A stretch of DNA of 64,000 nt, taken from NCBI GenBank assembly GCA_029204225.1, contig CM055111.1, positions 21,446,639-21,510,638 on the forward strand. Reading direction: 5' to 3'. Under the pieces are notes generated by a model. That model did not search any database and was not told where the DNA came from. It was given only the letters and a program-made list of their open reading frames with translations. The translations under genes and the position numbers were made by a program. How positions within the stretch are numbered: the stretch's first letter is position 1; every line of letters starts with the position of its first letter. This stretch comes from Diphasiastrum complanatum (lineage: Eukaryota > Streptophyta > Lycopodiopsida > Lycopodiales > Lycopodiaceae). This document shows, piece by piece, positions 1 to 11,434 of the stretch.

Positions 1-185
1 AACCCATAACATTTACTCTAGTTAATGTTCATTCTCAGATTTGTTACCCTAGTCTAAAATGTGTAGGAGCCTAATATGAATCACCAGCTAATCTAGTTGA
101 TGATCTTAGAACATCGGACTCTTGACATTTGGTGTCAAAGCCTTGGTAGTTAGAACTTGGAAGATGTAGTTTTGGCAAAATATGC

Positions 186-292
186 ACAAGAAACAATGTT
201 TAGATGCCCGGTTCGAACCGGCCGATTTGATGTTACGAACCGCGTTCGAATCGGTTTCAAACCGTCGAACCATTCGAACCGGTTTTAGGGTT
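186..292. repeat. TTCGAA-rich palindromic patch
   Basis: Within about 100 bases the words GGTTCGAACCGG, GTTCGAATCGG and ATTCGAACCGG recur, and each is close to its own reverse complement. The same vocabulary appears at 62343-62435, directly beside an hAT transposase exon. Such patches are known from the subterminal parts of plant hAT elements, so this may be the end of a non-autonomous hAT element. That is inference; no terminal inverted repeat was found here. Confidence 0.35.
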
Positions 293-854
293 TTTGTATC
301 TTATCGAATAAATAATCAAATCAGGCAAAGCATTTACTTGGTGGGACCTTAATGGTAAAGAATGCCACAGTTAGTGTCTAGTGGATGGATTGTGGATACT
401 AGTGCAAACTCCCAAATTGGGAGTGAGCATGGATTTCAATATGGTTGGGTATTGAGTCTGATTTCTAGACTGTGGCAAACTTTATCCTATTCATTTAGTG
501 TTTGCTATGGTTTCTTTTCCTTTAAGTTTTAGTTCTTCAAAAAAGACATAGTCATAGGAGTATTGATTGGATTTTTGAAGTTGTGCTTAGTGAGTTGTGT
601 GTGAAGATTGGAGTGCGTGGCTTCCGTGTTTATGTTTGTATAGTCTATTAGTTTCAAGTTTACAGGTTTCATTACAATGCTGAAGCAAGCATTGACTTAG
701 AACCTACCTAAGAACAATCTAATATCTCAACTAGTCATGCACATCATGAGGTGCTTTAATGTCTTTAGGCCTTCGCTTGCTAGAACAATTCTTGGTCTTA
801 CACATGGTGATCTTTGGTAATGTTTGAATTTTATTGTTCATTGTTCATCAATTA

Positions 855-2950
855 TAGTCTTTCTATCCTTCATGTGATGCCATATCTATGAATTTGTTCA
901 TGACATGGTATCAAAGTACCTTCCTGAGCAATTGGAAGGGCCCTACATTTTCTTTTTGTCCTCATTGTTAAATTTATTATTGCAACTCTAATTTTTTCTT
1001 TTCTAGTTTTCCTTGCAATAGTCAAATTTTCATTTGATTTGGACCATTGAATTTTCTGGCATCAAATTGCAAAACGAGACGTATCATTTCTTGCTGGTAT
1101 TTGGAAACCCTGATTTTTCAACTTAGGTCACAGCCATCTATTTCATAGTTTTGGCAACAAAAGTTGGAAGTAACGACATTTTTGGAAGCGTATCAATATT
1201 TGAGTGGATCTACTTGTTCTTTATTGTTCTACAATCACTATAATCCATGCTTTTTCCATTTGACATTATAGAAGTGAAGTTATTGCAAAGTTAAATTGTG
1301 CCCAATCCTTCAAAACTATGTTCATATACCTATTGGCTTTCAATGTACCTTCAAATAATTTCTCAACACTTCAAAGCTCATCAATCAAAGCTTTTGATCA
1401 CAATATCTTGCCAGTCAAAGTTTGGTTAACAATAAAAGACGAAAAGATTTTGTTTAGATGTTGTGTAGGGTCTTTCCATTTTTTGTTGTTTTAGGAGTTA
1501 GTAGCACTTCACAACTCATTGATTGAGCATTTGGATCACTTGAAATTGACTTAGTGAGTTTTTGACCTTTGCAAAGTTTAGCTAGTTTTTAGCAATTAAC
1601 TCTCGTGTGGCAAATATGAAATTCAGCCACCTTTAGTGAATTTTTAGTCCTAATCCATCTTGTATCGGTGTTGCCCATCAATTTTTAGATTTATATCTTT
1701 TTGGTGGTTGATTATCCAAGTTGACATTATTTAGATGTCTCTTCGCCCACCACCTGCTATATGGTCAGGTAATGAGATTGATCGTTACTAAAGTGTATTT
1801 TCTAGTTTCCAATTTTATTGCAGCCTTGTTGGTCCCTTTTTTTTCTCACCATTGCCACTATTTTTTGTTCCATATTTCCTTTTTGTAATGCCCTATTAGC
1901 AGTTTCTTTGTGGATTGTGGATTCCACTTCCTCTTTGTTGAACCACAACATTCAACATAGTTGAAATGAAGATAAGAGTTCTCTCCTTTGGCGGTCTAGT
2001 TTCGTGTTTCTCCTTTTCCAAATTGTCATCCATCTATTTTTCTAGTCATGATTGTTGGACACGAGGCACAAAAAGTGCTGCTTACCATGAGTTATTGTTC
2101 TCCACACCTATCACAATGATTCTCATTGCCTTCAAATATCCTTCTATGCAATCGCATATATGTTGATGCTTTTCTATGGCATTATAGGTGCTCCTTTTCC
2201 ATTGCTCTTTTTCCATTGATACAACATCTTGATTTACATGTAGCAGTAATTTTATCTCTAGTGTAGCATTGGTCTTGTGTAGTTGGTACCACGATGTTCC
2301 TATCGCCTTTTTATGATGTTTTTGGTCCATCATATAGCTGCTAAGTTTATGCCTACGTATAGCAGCTTCGCTTGTTATATCCATCATGATGTCTTTGTTT
2401 AGAATTCTTGGACCGTCCATAAACTTTGACAAACATTTATGTTACATTAAGTGAACTTTACTCTTGATGTTGTGGCTTTGTGATTTGCCATGGACCCTTC
2501 ATGCAACAACACTTTAACGCCTTGTATAAAACATTGGCTTTCTTCGATGGCATCCCTATTTTGTTTTGTAGTTTATGTCTGCAACAATTTCATTAGTTTA
2601 GTTTTCATTTTTGTCCACATCGAGAGCCTGACAAATTGGTATGAATATTAGTGCACTAAGCTGAAGTATGCTCTATTTCCCTCCAAAGGTGTTGCCTTCA
2701 TTAGTTTCCGAATTGTGCATTAGGTTTTCTTGAAGGTTCCTTCATGTTTCCCTAGAAGACTATAACTAGATGCTAAAGACACTCATTATTGAGATGCTTG
2801 AGCTCTTTGAGGGAGAACTCAACTACATTGCTCATAGGGCTTTATCTATGATTTATATCTTTAGTAATTTGTGAAGGATATTGATCATTATTCAGTGATG
2901 ATGCTTTTTCTATGCTTCGTGTGATGCCATATTTGTGAATCTTTTCATAA
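855..2950 (+). mobile_element. possible relic LTR pair
   Basis: About 50 bases ending at 904 and about 50 bases ending near 2950 are similar: both contain GTGATGCCATAT and a run leading to TTCAT(G/A)ACA. The first copy ends in GACA and is followed at once by TGGTATCAAAG, close to the initiator tRNA-Met primer-binding site. This fits the 3' ends of two old LTRs about 2 kb apart, but no coding sequence between them is recognisable. Confidence 0.25.
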
Positions 2951-4491
2951 CAACTTAGTTCCTAGTCAGCCCAAATGGGATTTTGTCAGTACTATCTATA
3001 ATTTTAAGCATGTATGGAACATTTTACTATTTCCTTGTCTTTCAATGTCAACCTTTAAGTATGTCTACATGAAAGACTGTCATGGTCGAGAAAGAGCTCT
3101 ATTGTACCGTCTACTTATTTTCTTATTGGCAATTTGGCACATGGGAAATCTTCCAAAAAAGTGCTTTGAACTTTGACTAAATGGAAAGTTGTCGACTTAC
3201 TAGATTTATTGGAATGTGGAGCCACTTAGATATTGATTTGTCATGACCAACAAGAAACTTGACAAAACACAAAAGAATATGTATCGTCTACTTGATTGAG
3301 CTTCAAAATAACAATGAGGCCATTAGGTAACACTTATCTCCCCCTTCAAAATACATTGCATGCCTTCAAGCTCGAACTGGTGTGAATCTTGAAAAGGATT
3401 TCCGATGGGCTTCTTGGGTAGCAAGTAAGAGCTACCTAATAGAGTTGTTCCATTCCTTGGCGTGTTCATGACTCTTTTTCAATGCTTCATTGAATTTTTC
3501 ATTCTGATCTTTTGGATTTTTGCTTGGTTGGTTTGCAAACAAATGAAACTATTGAAGGGATTGAGTGCCTATATGCAGGAGATCTATGCAAGAGGATCGC
3601 TCAAGTGTCTGCTATTCATTGGGACATGTTGTTCGCCATTGCAAACTGGGATATAGGTCTAGTTCCATTCCTAGAGATTGCAGCTTAGTTTCTTAGGGGG
3701 CTTAATTCCCATAAAAGTTAATATGTTGTTCCTAAGGTTAGAATTATGCTATAAACATTGCAAGCTAAATGCAGAATAAGTACAAATGCACCCTGATGTG
3801 CTTATGTCTCTTACTTGATCCTTTCAATTCTGTGACAACATTGGAAGCCTCTTTCAAGCCAGTGGTTTGTACAACTAGCATTTTTTGTGCGGTGTTTGTT
3901 TTTGACGATTTCATTGACCATACTCTTGGAGTTTTTTTTTTTCGCTTAGAGCTATTTATGTGCAAAACGAGATATATATTTCTTGGCTTTGATGCTTGTA
4001 GAGGTGTGATCTATGGCTGGGACGCAACTCGCATGATATCTCATGATTCGATAGCAAAAAGTGCTTGCTCAGAGCTTCCAGGTTAATATCTTACAAATAT
4101 GTGCAAATTCTTGAATAAAGGTTATCCAGTGTTTTCAAAAGACCTATCTACAATGGCATTGAGCTACATGGTCAAGGCATTGTTTTGAACAATCATCATA
4201 GCATGAGATCCTCTTGAACTTATAAGACAATGTTATCAATAAGGACATGAGTATGAGGTAATTGTTCTATCATCAAGCTTTGTTGATAAAGGAGTTGCTA
4301 TTTCAATCGAGGAATTTCTATATGTTCAGTTGTAGATCTTGTCCCTTCATGTAGAAAGTTGGTAGAATTTTTCTTCATGGTTTTTTGCCAATATCTTCCC
4401 CGTCAAGAAGTTAACTTGTCACCAATTTATATTCTTTAATAGACTATTTTGTTTTGGCTTTAGGTTGGCATTTGTCTTTGCAAAGTTTGGC

Positions 4492-4496
4492 TTTAG
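4492..4496. repeat. target-site duplication TTTAG, left
   Basis: Five bases identical to 5588-5592 directly flank the array, the usual duplication length for LTR retrotransposons. Confidence 0.7.
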
Positions 4497-4779
4497 TGTC
4501 AGAGTTTGTTGGCAACGGAAACATTCCGGTCTAGTAGACGCTCTCGCACAATGCGCACACCTGCGGGCCGCGTGGGGGATCCCATCCCCACTGCTTAGCC
4601 ACCCAACTCTTTCCCTCTTGACCCCAAAAGGGCTGGTACTAGGGGACAAGGGTATTATGTCTACTTTCAGCTTATATTTGGGTGATGTCTTAGTCTCCAT
4701 TTACTTATGGGATGATGATTGCACTCTTTCTGTTGCATCCACGGAGGCAGCCGGCGTGTGCGTAGCTTGCCCTCCAACA
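4497..4779 (-). repeat. TRIM-like LTR copy 1
   Basis: This 283-base LTR runs from TGTCAGAG to CTCCAACA on the plus strand. It is followed by a C-rich segment (polypurine tract of the minus-strand element). It aligns throughout with copies 2 and 3, with scattered substitutions. Confidence 0.8.
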
Positions 4780-4854
4780 CCCCCACTCAAGCGAGCACAG
4801 GGTGAAGTATACCCCCACTTACTTGTATAGGACCCCCACTTGGCTCTGATACCA
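4780..4854 (-). other. TRIM-like internal segment 1 (PPT and PBS only)
   Basis: Seventy-five bases hold only the polypurine tract (C-rich on plus, from 4780) and, at 4841-4854, the reverse complement of TGGTATCAGAGCCA, a 14-base match to the standard initiator tRNA-Met primer site. Confidence 0.75.
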
Positions 4855-5265
4855 TGTCAGAGTTTGTCGGCAGCGGAAACATTCCGGTCCAGTAGACGCT
4901 CTCGCGCAATGCGCACACCTGCAGGCCGCGTGTAGGATCCCATCCCCACCGCCTAGCCACCCGCCTCTTTCCCTCTTGACCCCAAAAGGGCTAGTACCAG
5001 TGGACAAGGGTATTATGTCTACTTTCAGCTTATATTTGGGTGATGTCTTAGTCTCCATTTACTTATGGGATGATGATTGCACTCTTTCTGGTGCATCCAC
5101 GTAGGCAGCCGGCCTGTGCGTAGCTTGCCCTCCAATAAAAAGGGCTAGTACCAGGGGACATTAAACACTTGGACATTTTCCACTTATATCCACTTTGAAC
5201 AAAGTCCCACTTCTACTTATGGGATTTCTTTAAGCGGGCTGTGGTGCCACTTTGCCATTCCAACA
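4855..5265 (-). repeat. TRIM-like LTR copy 2, chimeric
   Basis: Bases 4855-5137 match copy 1 but end in CCAATA instead of CCAACA. From about 5138 a second, diverged LTR segment follows, starting with the AAAAGGGCTAGTACCAGGGG part of the LTR and ending ATTCCAACA at 5265, next to a new polypurine tract. The middle repeat therefore looks like a recombination product between two subfamilies. Confidence 0.65.
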
Positions 5266-5312
5266 CTCCCCCTCAAAGTGGGGCACAGGTCACGTTGCCT
5301 GCTCTGATACCA
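5266..5312 (-). other. TRIM-like internal segment 2 (PPT and PBS only)
   Basis: Forty-seven bases: a C-rich polypurine-tract complement directly after the LTR end, and GCTCTGATACCA (PBS complement) at 5301-5312 directly before copy 3. No room for any gene. Confidence 0.7.
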
Positions 5313-5587
5313 TGTCAGAGTTTGTCGGCAGCAGAAACATTCCGGTCCAGTAGACGCTCTCGCGCGCAATGCGCACACCTGCGGGCCGCGCGTGGGATCC
5401 CATCCCCACCGCCTAGCCACCCGCCTCTTTCCTTCTTGACCCCAAAAGGGTTGGTACCGGGGGACAAGGTATTATGTCTACTTTCAGCTTATATTTGGGT
5501 GATGTCTTAGTCTCCATTTACCTATGGGATGATGATTGCACTCTTTCTAGTGCATCCACAAAGGCAGCCGGCCTGTGCCCTCCAACA
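5313..5587 (-). repeat. TRIM-like LTR copy 3
   Basis: A 275-base LTR beginning TGTCAGAG and ending CTCCAACA, colinear with copy 1 apart from a short deletion near its end. It is followed by the right-hand TTTAG duplication. Confidence 0.8.
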
Positions 5588-6170
5588 TTTAGTACTAGAA
5601 GTTTGAAAAAGCAAGCCACTGGCTAGGTTTATGCATCAATGGAAATACTTATTGCATTCATAAATGTTGTTAAAAGTTAGCAATGAAATGGCATGAGTGA
5701 GGATGTTGACTATGTAGTCTAAGCCTACACTGGATATTGTTTAGGGTCTTGAAGTTTGTCACAAGTACACATCTTCTCTTCAAATTGAAGATTTCCAAAT
5801 TGTTGGGTATGGTGCCCTATTTAAGTCAATTTCTCAAGTGTTGACAAAAGTTTTAAGTAAAAGGAGAGAATCTATCATCAAATAATCGATTCTGAAGTTC
5901 AAGTAGAAAAAATATTGCATTTTAACTTTGAGCATTTTGTGCGATATAAATGATCTAGCATCCCTGATCGTTTTAAATTGTCTTCAGTTATGAACTGAAT
6001 CACAGACATTAGCAATGACGTAGATGCATCACAATGATCATGAACATAGCCCTACAAGCCATCATAGGTGAAACTTAATCAGGACTAAGAAAGTAACCAA
6101 TATCATAAGCTACCTAATGAGCAAATGACAGCCCTATATATATTTTCTAGAGGCCTTTAGTGGAACCTTC
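5588..6170. other. no gene seen
   Basis: AT-rich sequence following the TRIM-like array. Apart from the TTTAG target duplication at its start, I see no coding frame, repeat or motif. Confidence 0.5.
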
Positions 6171-6376
6171 TAGAGATCAGGGCAACTTAGGATACTTGGG
6201 TCCCATAAAGACATGCCCTTAATTGTAATGGCTCAGTACCTAAGGGTATACTAGCTAGGGGCTAGTCAGTATTAGAGATTAGGCAACTTAGGATACTTGG
6301 GTCTCATAAAGACGTGCCCTTAATCGTAATGGCTCATTACCTAAGGGTATACTAGCTAGGGGCTAGTCCCAGTATA
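6171..6376. repeat. two tandem ~103-bp repeats
   Basis: Copies 6171-6272 and 6273-6376 differ at only about ten positions. The C-terminal stop codon of LINE copy A (minus strand, 6352-6354) falls inside the second copy, so the duplication covers the 3' untranslated end of that LINE or the insertion-site flank. Confidence 0.8.
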
Positions 6377-8290
6377 CAACTCTCCCCCACTTTGAAAAAC
6401 ATTGTCCCGTATAAATCTCTCCGCAATATGAACATCTCGCGTACCATCAGGGCGACACATCGTGGGTCCTCATAGGCTATGAGAGAGTGTAGAGTGGTAG
6501 GCATGTCTCAAAACAGGCAATGATATCGCCCTCTGATCTCATAGTATACAGGGCATCTAAAGATAAAATGCTCCTCAGACTCCACCTCACCTAGAGAGCA
6601 TAACTGGAAAATCTGCACCTCTCTAGGAATACCATGGAACCTCCCAGTCTCAATAGCTAGCTAATGAGAAGACACCCTGAGTTGTCCCAGTGTGAATCTG
6701 AGGCAATGTGATAGTCCCGAATCCAAATACCGTGGCATGACTGGGGTCCCTAATGCATCCAGCTCCAAGAAATGGGTCCGGTAGAAAGCTGGCTTAACAC
6801 CTAACTGGTGACTCCAAGTCCGCTCCAGATATGCGCTATAGAGAAATCGTCTGATACACTGATGGGTGCCTGAGGGAAGCTTTGTGATGGAGATACCAAA
6901 TGACTCAAGTAGGAGGTGAGATGCCTGAGAGAACCATGATAATCTATACACTTGATCATGAAGACACTGTGAGGAGGATAGTGCAATCTGTATGTATCGT
7001 CTGTCTATCTCTGGTAACGCCTGTACCCTTTAGTAAACCCTCTCTCTCTTGTGCTTAGCCTCCTCAATCAAGGCCCGTAATGTGAATATGTGATTTGTAG
7101 TAGAGTAATGGGCTTGAAAAACTGCCTGACCCATAGCATGTAGTCTTCTAGTCTCCGCCTCTAAGCTCACAACAGACTGAAGTATAGTACCATATAGTTT
7201 CGCCAGGACATGCCCAATCATGATGGTGTGGTAGTTACTCGGAATCACGGGGTCACCATTCTTATGGATGGGGTGGATAATGTTAGTGCACCAGGATGAT
7301 GGGAAACCGGAAACAACTGCGGAATTAAGAAGGGTGGCTATGGTGGGAGCAAGTAAGTCAGAGGCATGGGAAAAGAGTTCAGACTCAAGGTCTTCAATAT
7401 CTCTGGCCTTGTGGGACTTCATCTTCTTAATGGCTGCAAGTACCATGTCAGATGTGAAGAAGGAGAACTCAGATGGTCGTGGAGATATAGGTGAGTCGGT
7501 AGGGACGGTATACAAGCTAGTAGCATAAGCAGTCCAAATGCGGAGGTCCTCCAGGAGAGGTGGTGGAGAGCGAGGACTCACACCAAAAAGCGCCCAAGGA
7601 AGAACTTAAAAGAAGGTCAATAAGACGTTTCCTTCAGAATCATCATAGGAACGCTTCTTACGGCGGAGGACACGATGGTAGGAGCGTCGGGAAAATCGAA
7701 GTAGATGTGGGGCATAAATACGTGAATAGGTTATTGACTGATGAAGAGAACGACACTCGGTATCGTACCATGGAGGGTGCAATGGTCGAGGTGTGCGTCG
7801 GGGATGGGGTTTTGTGGGGAGGGTTAGTGATGCAGCCGTGTGGAGGGAGGTGGTGAGAAAAGCGGCCTAAGTGTCGACTGGACTGTCATAAGGAAAGGAG
7901 TGTAAAAGTGAAGCCAAGGACTGCCAATATAGTGGCATGTAAGTCGGATCAAATGTGTACTTGGGTGCTCGGGTAAGCATGGGTAGTGTAGGTGGATGAG
8001 TGCGTGGAAGGTGGCCGATATCGAAGGAGAGAAATGAGTGATCAGAAAGGGTGGTGGGGGAAACGTGGAAGTCCGAGACTATGGGTACAAAGGATCGTGA
8101 CCCCATGAGATAGTCAACGACACTATTTCCTCCACTGTGAGGGTGACATGTATAACTCTTTGAATGTGGCCAGCAGGGTAAGCCATTATAAATGGCTAGC
8201 TCATGTGCCTCTCCAAACTGCAGTAAGTGCTCACCATATGGAGTAATAGGTCCCAAACTGTGTGTGGAAGTCCTGGTAACCCCAAGCATA
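6352..8290 (-). pseudogene. LINE copy A, 5'-truncated and internally deleted
   Basis: On the minus strand three blocks of a LINE polyprotein follow each other. The end of an endonuclease domain lies at about 8289-7867 (GGNSVVDYLMGSR, then SDHSFLSFD). The start of reverse transcriptase lies at 7581-7030 (MKSHKARD, HPIHKNGDP, HYSTTNHIFTLRALIEEAK). A C-terminal block follows at about 6986-6352, with the zinc-knuckle-like segment CSLGEVESEEHF and a CPVYYEIRGRYH motif. The catalytic part of the reverse transcriptase is missing: the frame ends just before the expected VDFRKAFDSVPR segment and resumes far downstream. There is no poly(A) or (TC)n tail. The copy is dead. It abuts a copia fragment at about 8290, the likely 5' insertion boundary. 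Confidence 0.8.
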
Positions 8291-8295
8291 TCACT

Positions 8296-8489
8296 GTCAA
8301 GGAACCCGCAGCTGATCCGTGGTGTCGAAGAACTCTGTTTGATGAAGGTCCATCATCATCACCATCCAAAGTAGGATCCTTCTCATCAACATCAAGAATG
8401 TTAGATCCATCCACACTACCATCAATCATGCTTGAAGACACTTTTGGAATGTTCCCCTCATAAAAAATGACATCTCTACTAGCAATCAC
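8296..8489 (-). pseudogene. Ty1/copia polyprotein fragment
   Basis: The minus-strand frame reads SRDVIFYEGNIPK followed by an acidic, serine-rich linker. Ty1/copia polyproteins have such a SRDVxFxE segment between integrase and reverse transcriptase. The frame then runs into the LINE A endonuclease region, so the LINE probably inserted into this older copia copy. Only about 60 residues are recognisable. Confidence 0.55.
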
Positions 8490-8887
8490 TTTGTTAGTAT
8501 GTAGGACGACGGGTGGCTATAATACAAGTAATAACGTGCAAGGGCACCGGCTTCCTGCGTCTATAAGACCGACCCAATGACCACGCAAATCAGATAAATA
8601 GAACTTGAATAAAAGAACTTTGGGCCTTAGTAGAATAAATTAATTAAAAAGCCCAAAGTCAAGTTCATAAGGTTCTAAGTTAAAAGGGAACATGAATCAT
8701 GTGAGTTTGGTCCTTTTCCTAATGAACCATTAGATTGAAGTTTATTTAGTTTGAAGGGCTAGGATGCCATTGTAAATAGGCCAATGAGAGCCAAGATGGC
8801 CCTCCCTCCTCAACTATATAAGGAGGCCATTTTCCATTTACACATCTTCTATTCTTCTTAATAAAGCTCTATCCTTCTCTCTCTCTA

Positions 8888-8919
<32 letters not shown>

Positions 8920-9597
8920 TCTCCCCAAGGGTGATTGGTGCATAGCTATGGGTAGACGATCGAGCCCCCATAGCCCCAACCATCCTTGGGGAACTCCGAA
9001 ACATTCGGCAAACTATACAGATGTAATGCTCTTAATTAGAGCTTTCATCTGATACCCATATTGCCCACAAAAAATTTTTTTTTAAAGAAAAACACGTTTT
9101 TGAGAAACTTGACTAGAATCCAGAAATGTGTTTCTGAACGTGTTTCCAAAAGTGCAACTATGCTCATAACCTTTTTAGGACACCATTTTAGGTGTTGTGA
9201 AAGGCAGTACAGAGGGAGGACAAGTGATGATAATGATTATCAGGTCACCCAATTCCGTACTATTCACACATGTGAACTGTAATGGCTAGAAACTCAAGTA
9301 GGAAGGCGCACTGGGTAATCTTCAAAACCATCGTCCGAGCATGCATGGCCTCAGAAAGGCATTACCAATAGTCTTGTAGGGATTATTAGAGATTAGTGAA
9401 GCTCTGAATCAGGTGATAGATGCAGGTTAAGTCCGCGACCAGTGAAAATCAGATTTTGAAAAAAATTTGAGTCATTTTCAAGCGGAATTGTTTTGAAAGC
9501 TATAAGCAACCAAACCAGCAGTCTCAAAGCTCAGTATGAAGCTAAATTTTTTCTAAAAGTGATGAGCATACAGCTCAAAACTCATTGCTTTAGGTGG
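8490..9597. other. LTR-like promoter remnant and unannotated sequence
   Basis: Bases 8812-8870 contain ACTATATAAGG followed about 55 bases later by AATAAAG, the order of TATA box and polyadenylation signal in an LTR, and then a TC microsatellite. This suggests the R/U5 part of a solo or truncated LTR on the plus strand, but no second LTR or termini could be placed. From 9060 to 9597 nothing is recognisable. Confidence 0.3.
8874..8931. repeat. (TC)n microsatellite with ATC interruptions
   Basis: About 58 bases of CT/TC dinucleotides broken by two TATC units. Confidence 0.85.
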
Positions 9598-11362
9598 TCA
9601 AGGGCTCAAAAAACAATGAAAAACCCACTTTTTTAGCCTTTTGAACAACCTTACTGTATCCCTCTCTAAAAAGTGAGTCCGATAATCGTTGGGTTTCCAA
9701 CTGGCCCTGCCATGCTCCATCAAGATATGCTCTGTGTAGGAATTGTTTGATGTAGTCATGGCTACCTGAAGGGAGATCTGTAATAGAAATGACAAGTGTG
9801 TCAAGTAAGCGGAAGGCTTGAAAGAATCATGATAATAAAAAATCTTCGCTATGAAGATGCTGAGATGAGGTGAGTGTTGCCTGTGTGTATCTCCGCTCGT
9901 CCAAGGAGAACAATTTGATCCTCTGAATATAAGTGACAAGTCAAAAGATAGCGTCAAGTTGTAGAGGTGAAATTGCAAAGTCAGCCAGAATGATCTGATC
10001 TGGGACAAAGGGCTTAGCCCCTATCATATGTGATAGCATAAGGATTTTCAAGTTTGAGATACTGGCCCAGTTAAATGAAGCGAGACCTGTACACCATGCC
10101 TCTACTACATATAATGTTGAGGGGGTAACAAGAGTATCAAAAAGTTCCGAATAAACTTTCGAAAATAGAATTTCTGTAGCTGGACCAAGGAAGGATGACC
10201 TTTCCCAAGTCTAGCTGCAACAGCTTGCATACCAAATATAGGACCGGTAAAGAGGACCCCTTGGTCTTTGCAAAATTAACCTCTAGTCCCCATCTGGTGC
10301 AAAAGGAATGAAGACTGTCTAACTCTCTCTGTAGTCCCTCTCTAGTCGTAGAGACTAGAACTACATGTGCATAAAGGAGGATGGCAATCAGAATATCTTC
10401 CAGTCTACAACCTGTACCATCTAACTGCTCAATGACTCTCTCAAGCTCATCAATATATAGTCCAAATAAAGTGGGGGAGAGGGAGCAACTCTACTTCACC
10501 CCAATGGTGCTCCAGATACGGTCTGAGATGCCAATGTCACTCCGAAAACAACCGGACTTGCTCATAAAGTGTCGTCACCACCAAGACTATATTAGTGGAA
10601 AAGCTAGTATCTCATAACCTTTGGAGGAGAAAAGAGCGTGGAAGATAATCAAAGGCTTTTCTAAAGTCAACAAAACAAGAGCTAATCCTCTGTCTCCTAT
10701 GTCTGTCTCCCTCGATGATAGCTCAAAGAGTGAAGATATGGTCTGTAGTGGAATAGTGAGCATGGAAACCAGCCTGGCCCAATGCATAAAATCTCCCAAT
10801 CTCTAGTTTTGAACTAACCGTGGACTGGAGAATGGTACCATACAACTTCGCAATGACGTGCCCAATCATGATGGTACAATAATTACTAGGATTCATGGGG
10901 TCACCAATAATGTTAGTGCGCCAGGAGGATGGGAAACATGAGACAATGGCTCTATTGAATAGAGTATCTAAACATGGATCAACAGTTCTGATTCAAGGTC
11001 CTCTATGTCCCTGGTACGTCTGGCCTCTAGGACCATGTCAGAGGTGAAGGTGAATTCACATGGGTGCGGGGAGATGGAGATGGGTGAGTCAGTGGGTACA
11101 ATATATAATGAGGTAGCATATGTGGTCCAGATATGTAAATCGTCAAGGAGGGGAGATGGGACACGGGGAATGAATGCCTGTCAAAAGGCACCTGTAGAGG
11201 AACTATATAGAGCATAGTTGCACTAGCAAATCGCGAATCATGATTTTTGTAGTCATGCATGGGCAACTCGGAAGTGTAAAGAATGACTCTCTTCATCGAA
11301 CCAAGGAGGGGGGAGCAAGGGGGAGTGGAGGGGGAATGCATGGCTCCCTCGTCTTCCATGCC

Positions 11363-11363
<1 letters not shown>
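9598..11363 (-). pseudogene. LINE copy B
   Basis: On the minus strand this copy starts right after the (TC)n tract and runs through a pre-RT linker (11345-11000) and reverse transcriptase (about 10900-10250). Visible blocks are SDRIWSTIGVK, SLSPTLFGLYIDELE and REGLQRELDSLHSFCTRWG. The C-terminal part begins at about 10008. The catalytic YADD position reads YAHV, so the active site is lost, and stops and frameshifts are frequent. It is the same family as copies A, C and D. Its 3' end is truncated: no C-terminal zinc segment and no tail is seen at 9598. Confidence 0.75.

Positions 11364-11364
<1 letters not shown>

Positions 11365-11430
<66 letters not shown>
11365..11430. repeat. perfect (GA)33 microsatellite
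   Basis: Sixty-six bases of uninterrupted GA (TC on minus). On the minus strand it directly follows ATTAATAAAA, the 3' terminus of LINE copy C, so it is best read as that LINE's tail. LINE copy B begins immediately after it. Confidence 0.9.

Positions 11431-11434
<4 letters not shown>

Larger units (their letters stand above)
1..4496. other. AT-rich region with no recognisable gene
   Basis: I see no open frame here that resembles a known family. The stretch is AT-rich and reads like old, decayed intergenic or intronic sequence. Two spots look like primer-binding sites of LTR elements (near 130 and 905), and one short patch is rich in TTCGAA words; these are listed separately. Short open frames at 2082-2432 (-) and 3769-4086 (+) have no recognisable domain and are probably chance. 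Confidence 0.5.
4497..5587 (-). mobile_element. TRIM-like tandem LTR array
   Basis: Three related LTR copies are separated by internal segments of only 75 and 47 bases. On the minus strand each internal segment has a primer-binding site matching initiator tRNA-Met (TGGTATCAGAGC) beside an LTR and a G-rich polypurine tract beside the next one. There is no coding capacity. The LTRs begin TGT and end ACA on either strand. The whole block is flanked by the direct repeat TTTAG (4492-4496 and 5588-5592), as expected for one integration event. The layout matches terminal-repeat retrotransposons in miniature, multiplied to LTR-int-LTR-int-LTR. The middle LTR is longer (4855-5265) and appears chimeric. 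Confidence 0.8.

Noticed and set aside
4497-5587. A 5S rRNA domain, as in Cassandra TRIMs, in the TRIM-like LTR
   Set aside because: I looked for the 5S internal control region in both strands of the LTR; only short GGATGGG-like similarity is present, not the ordered boxes.
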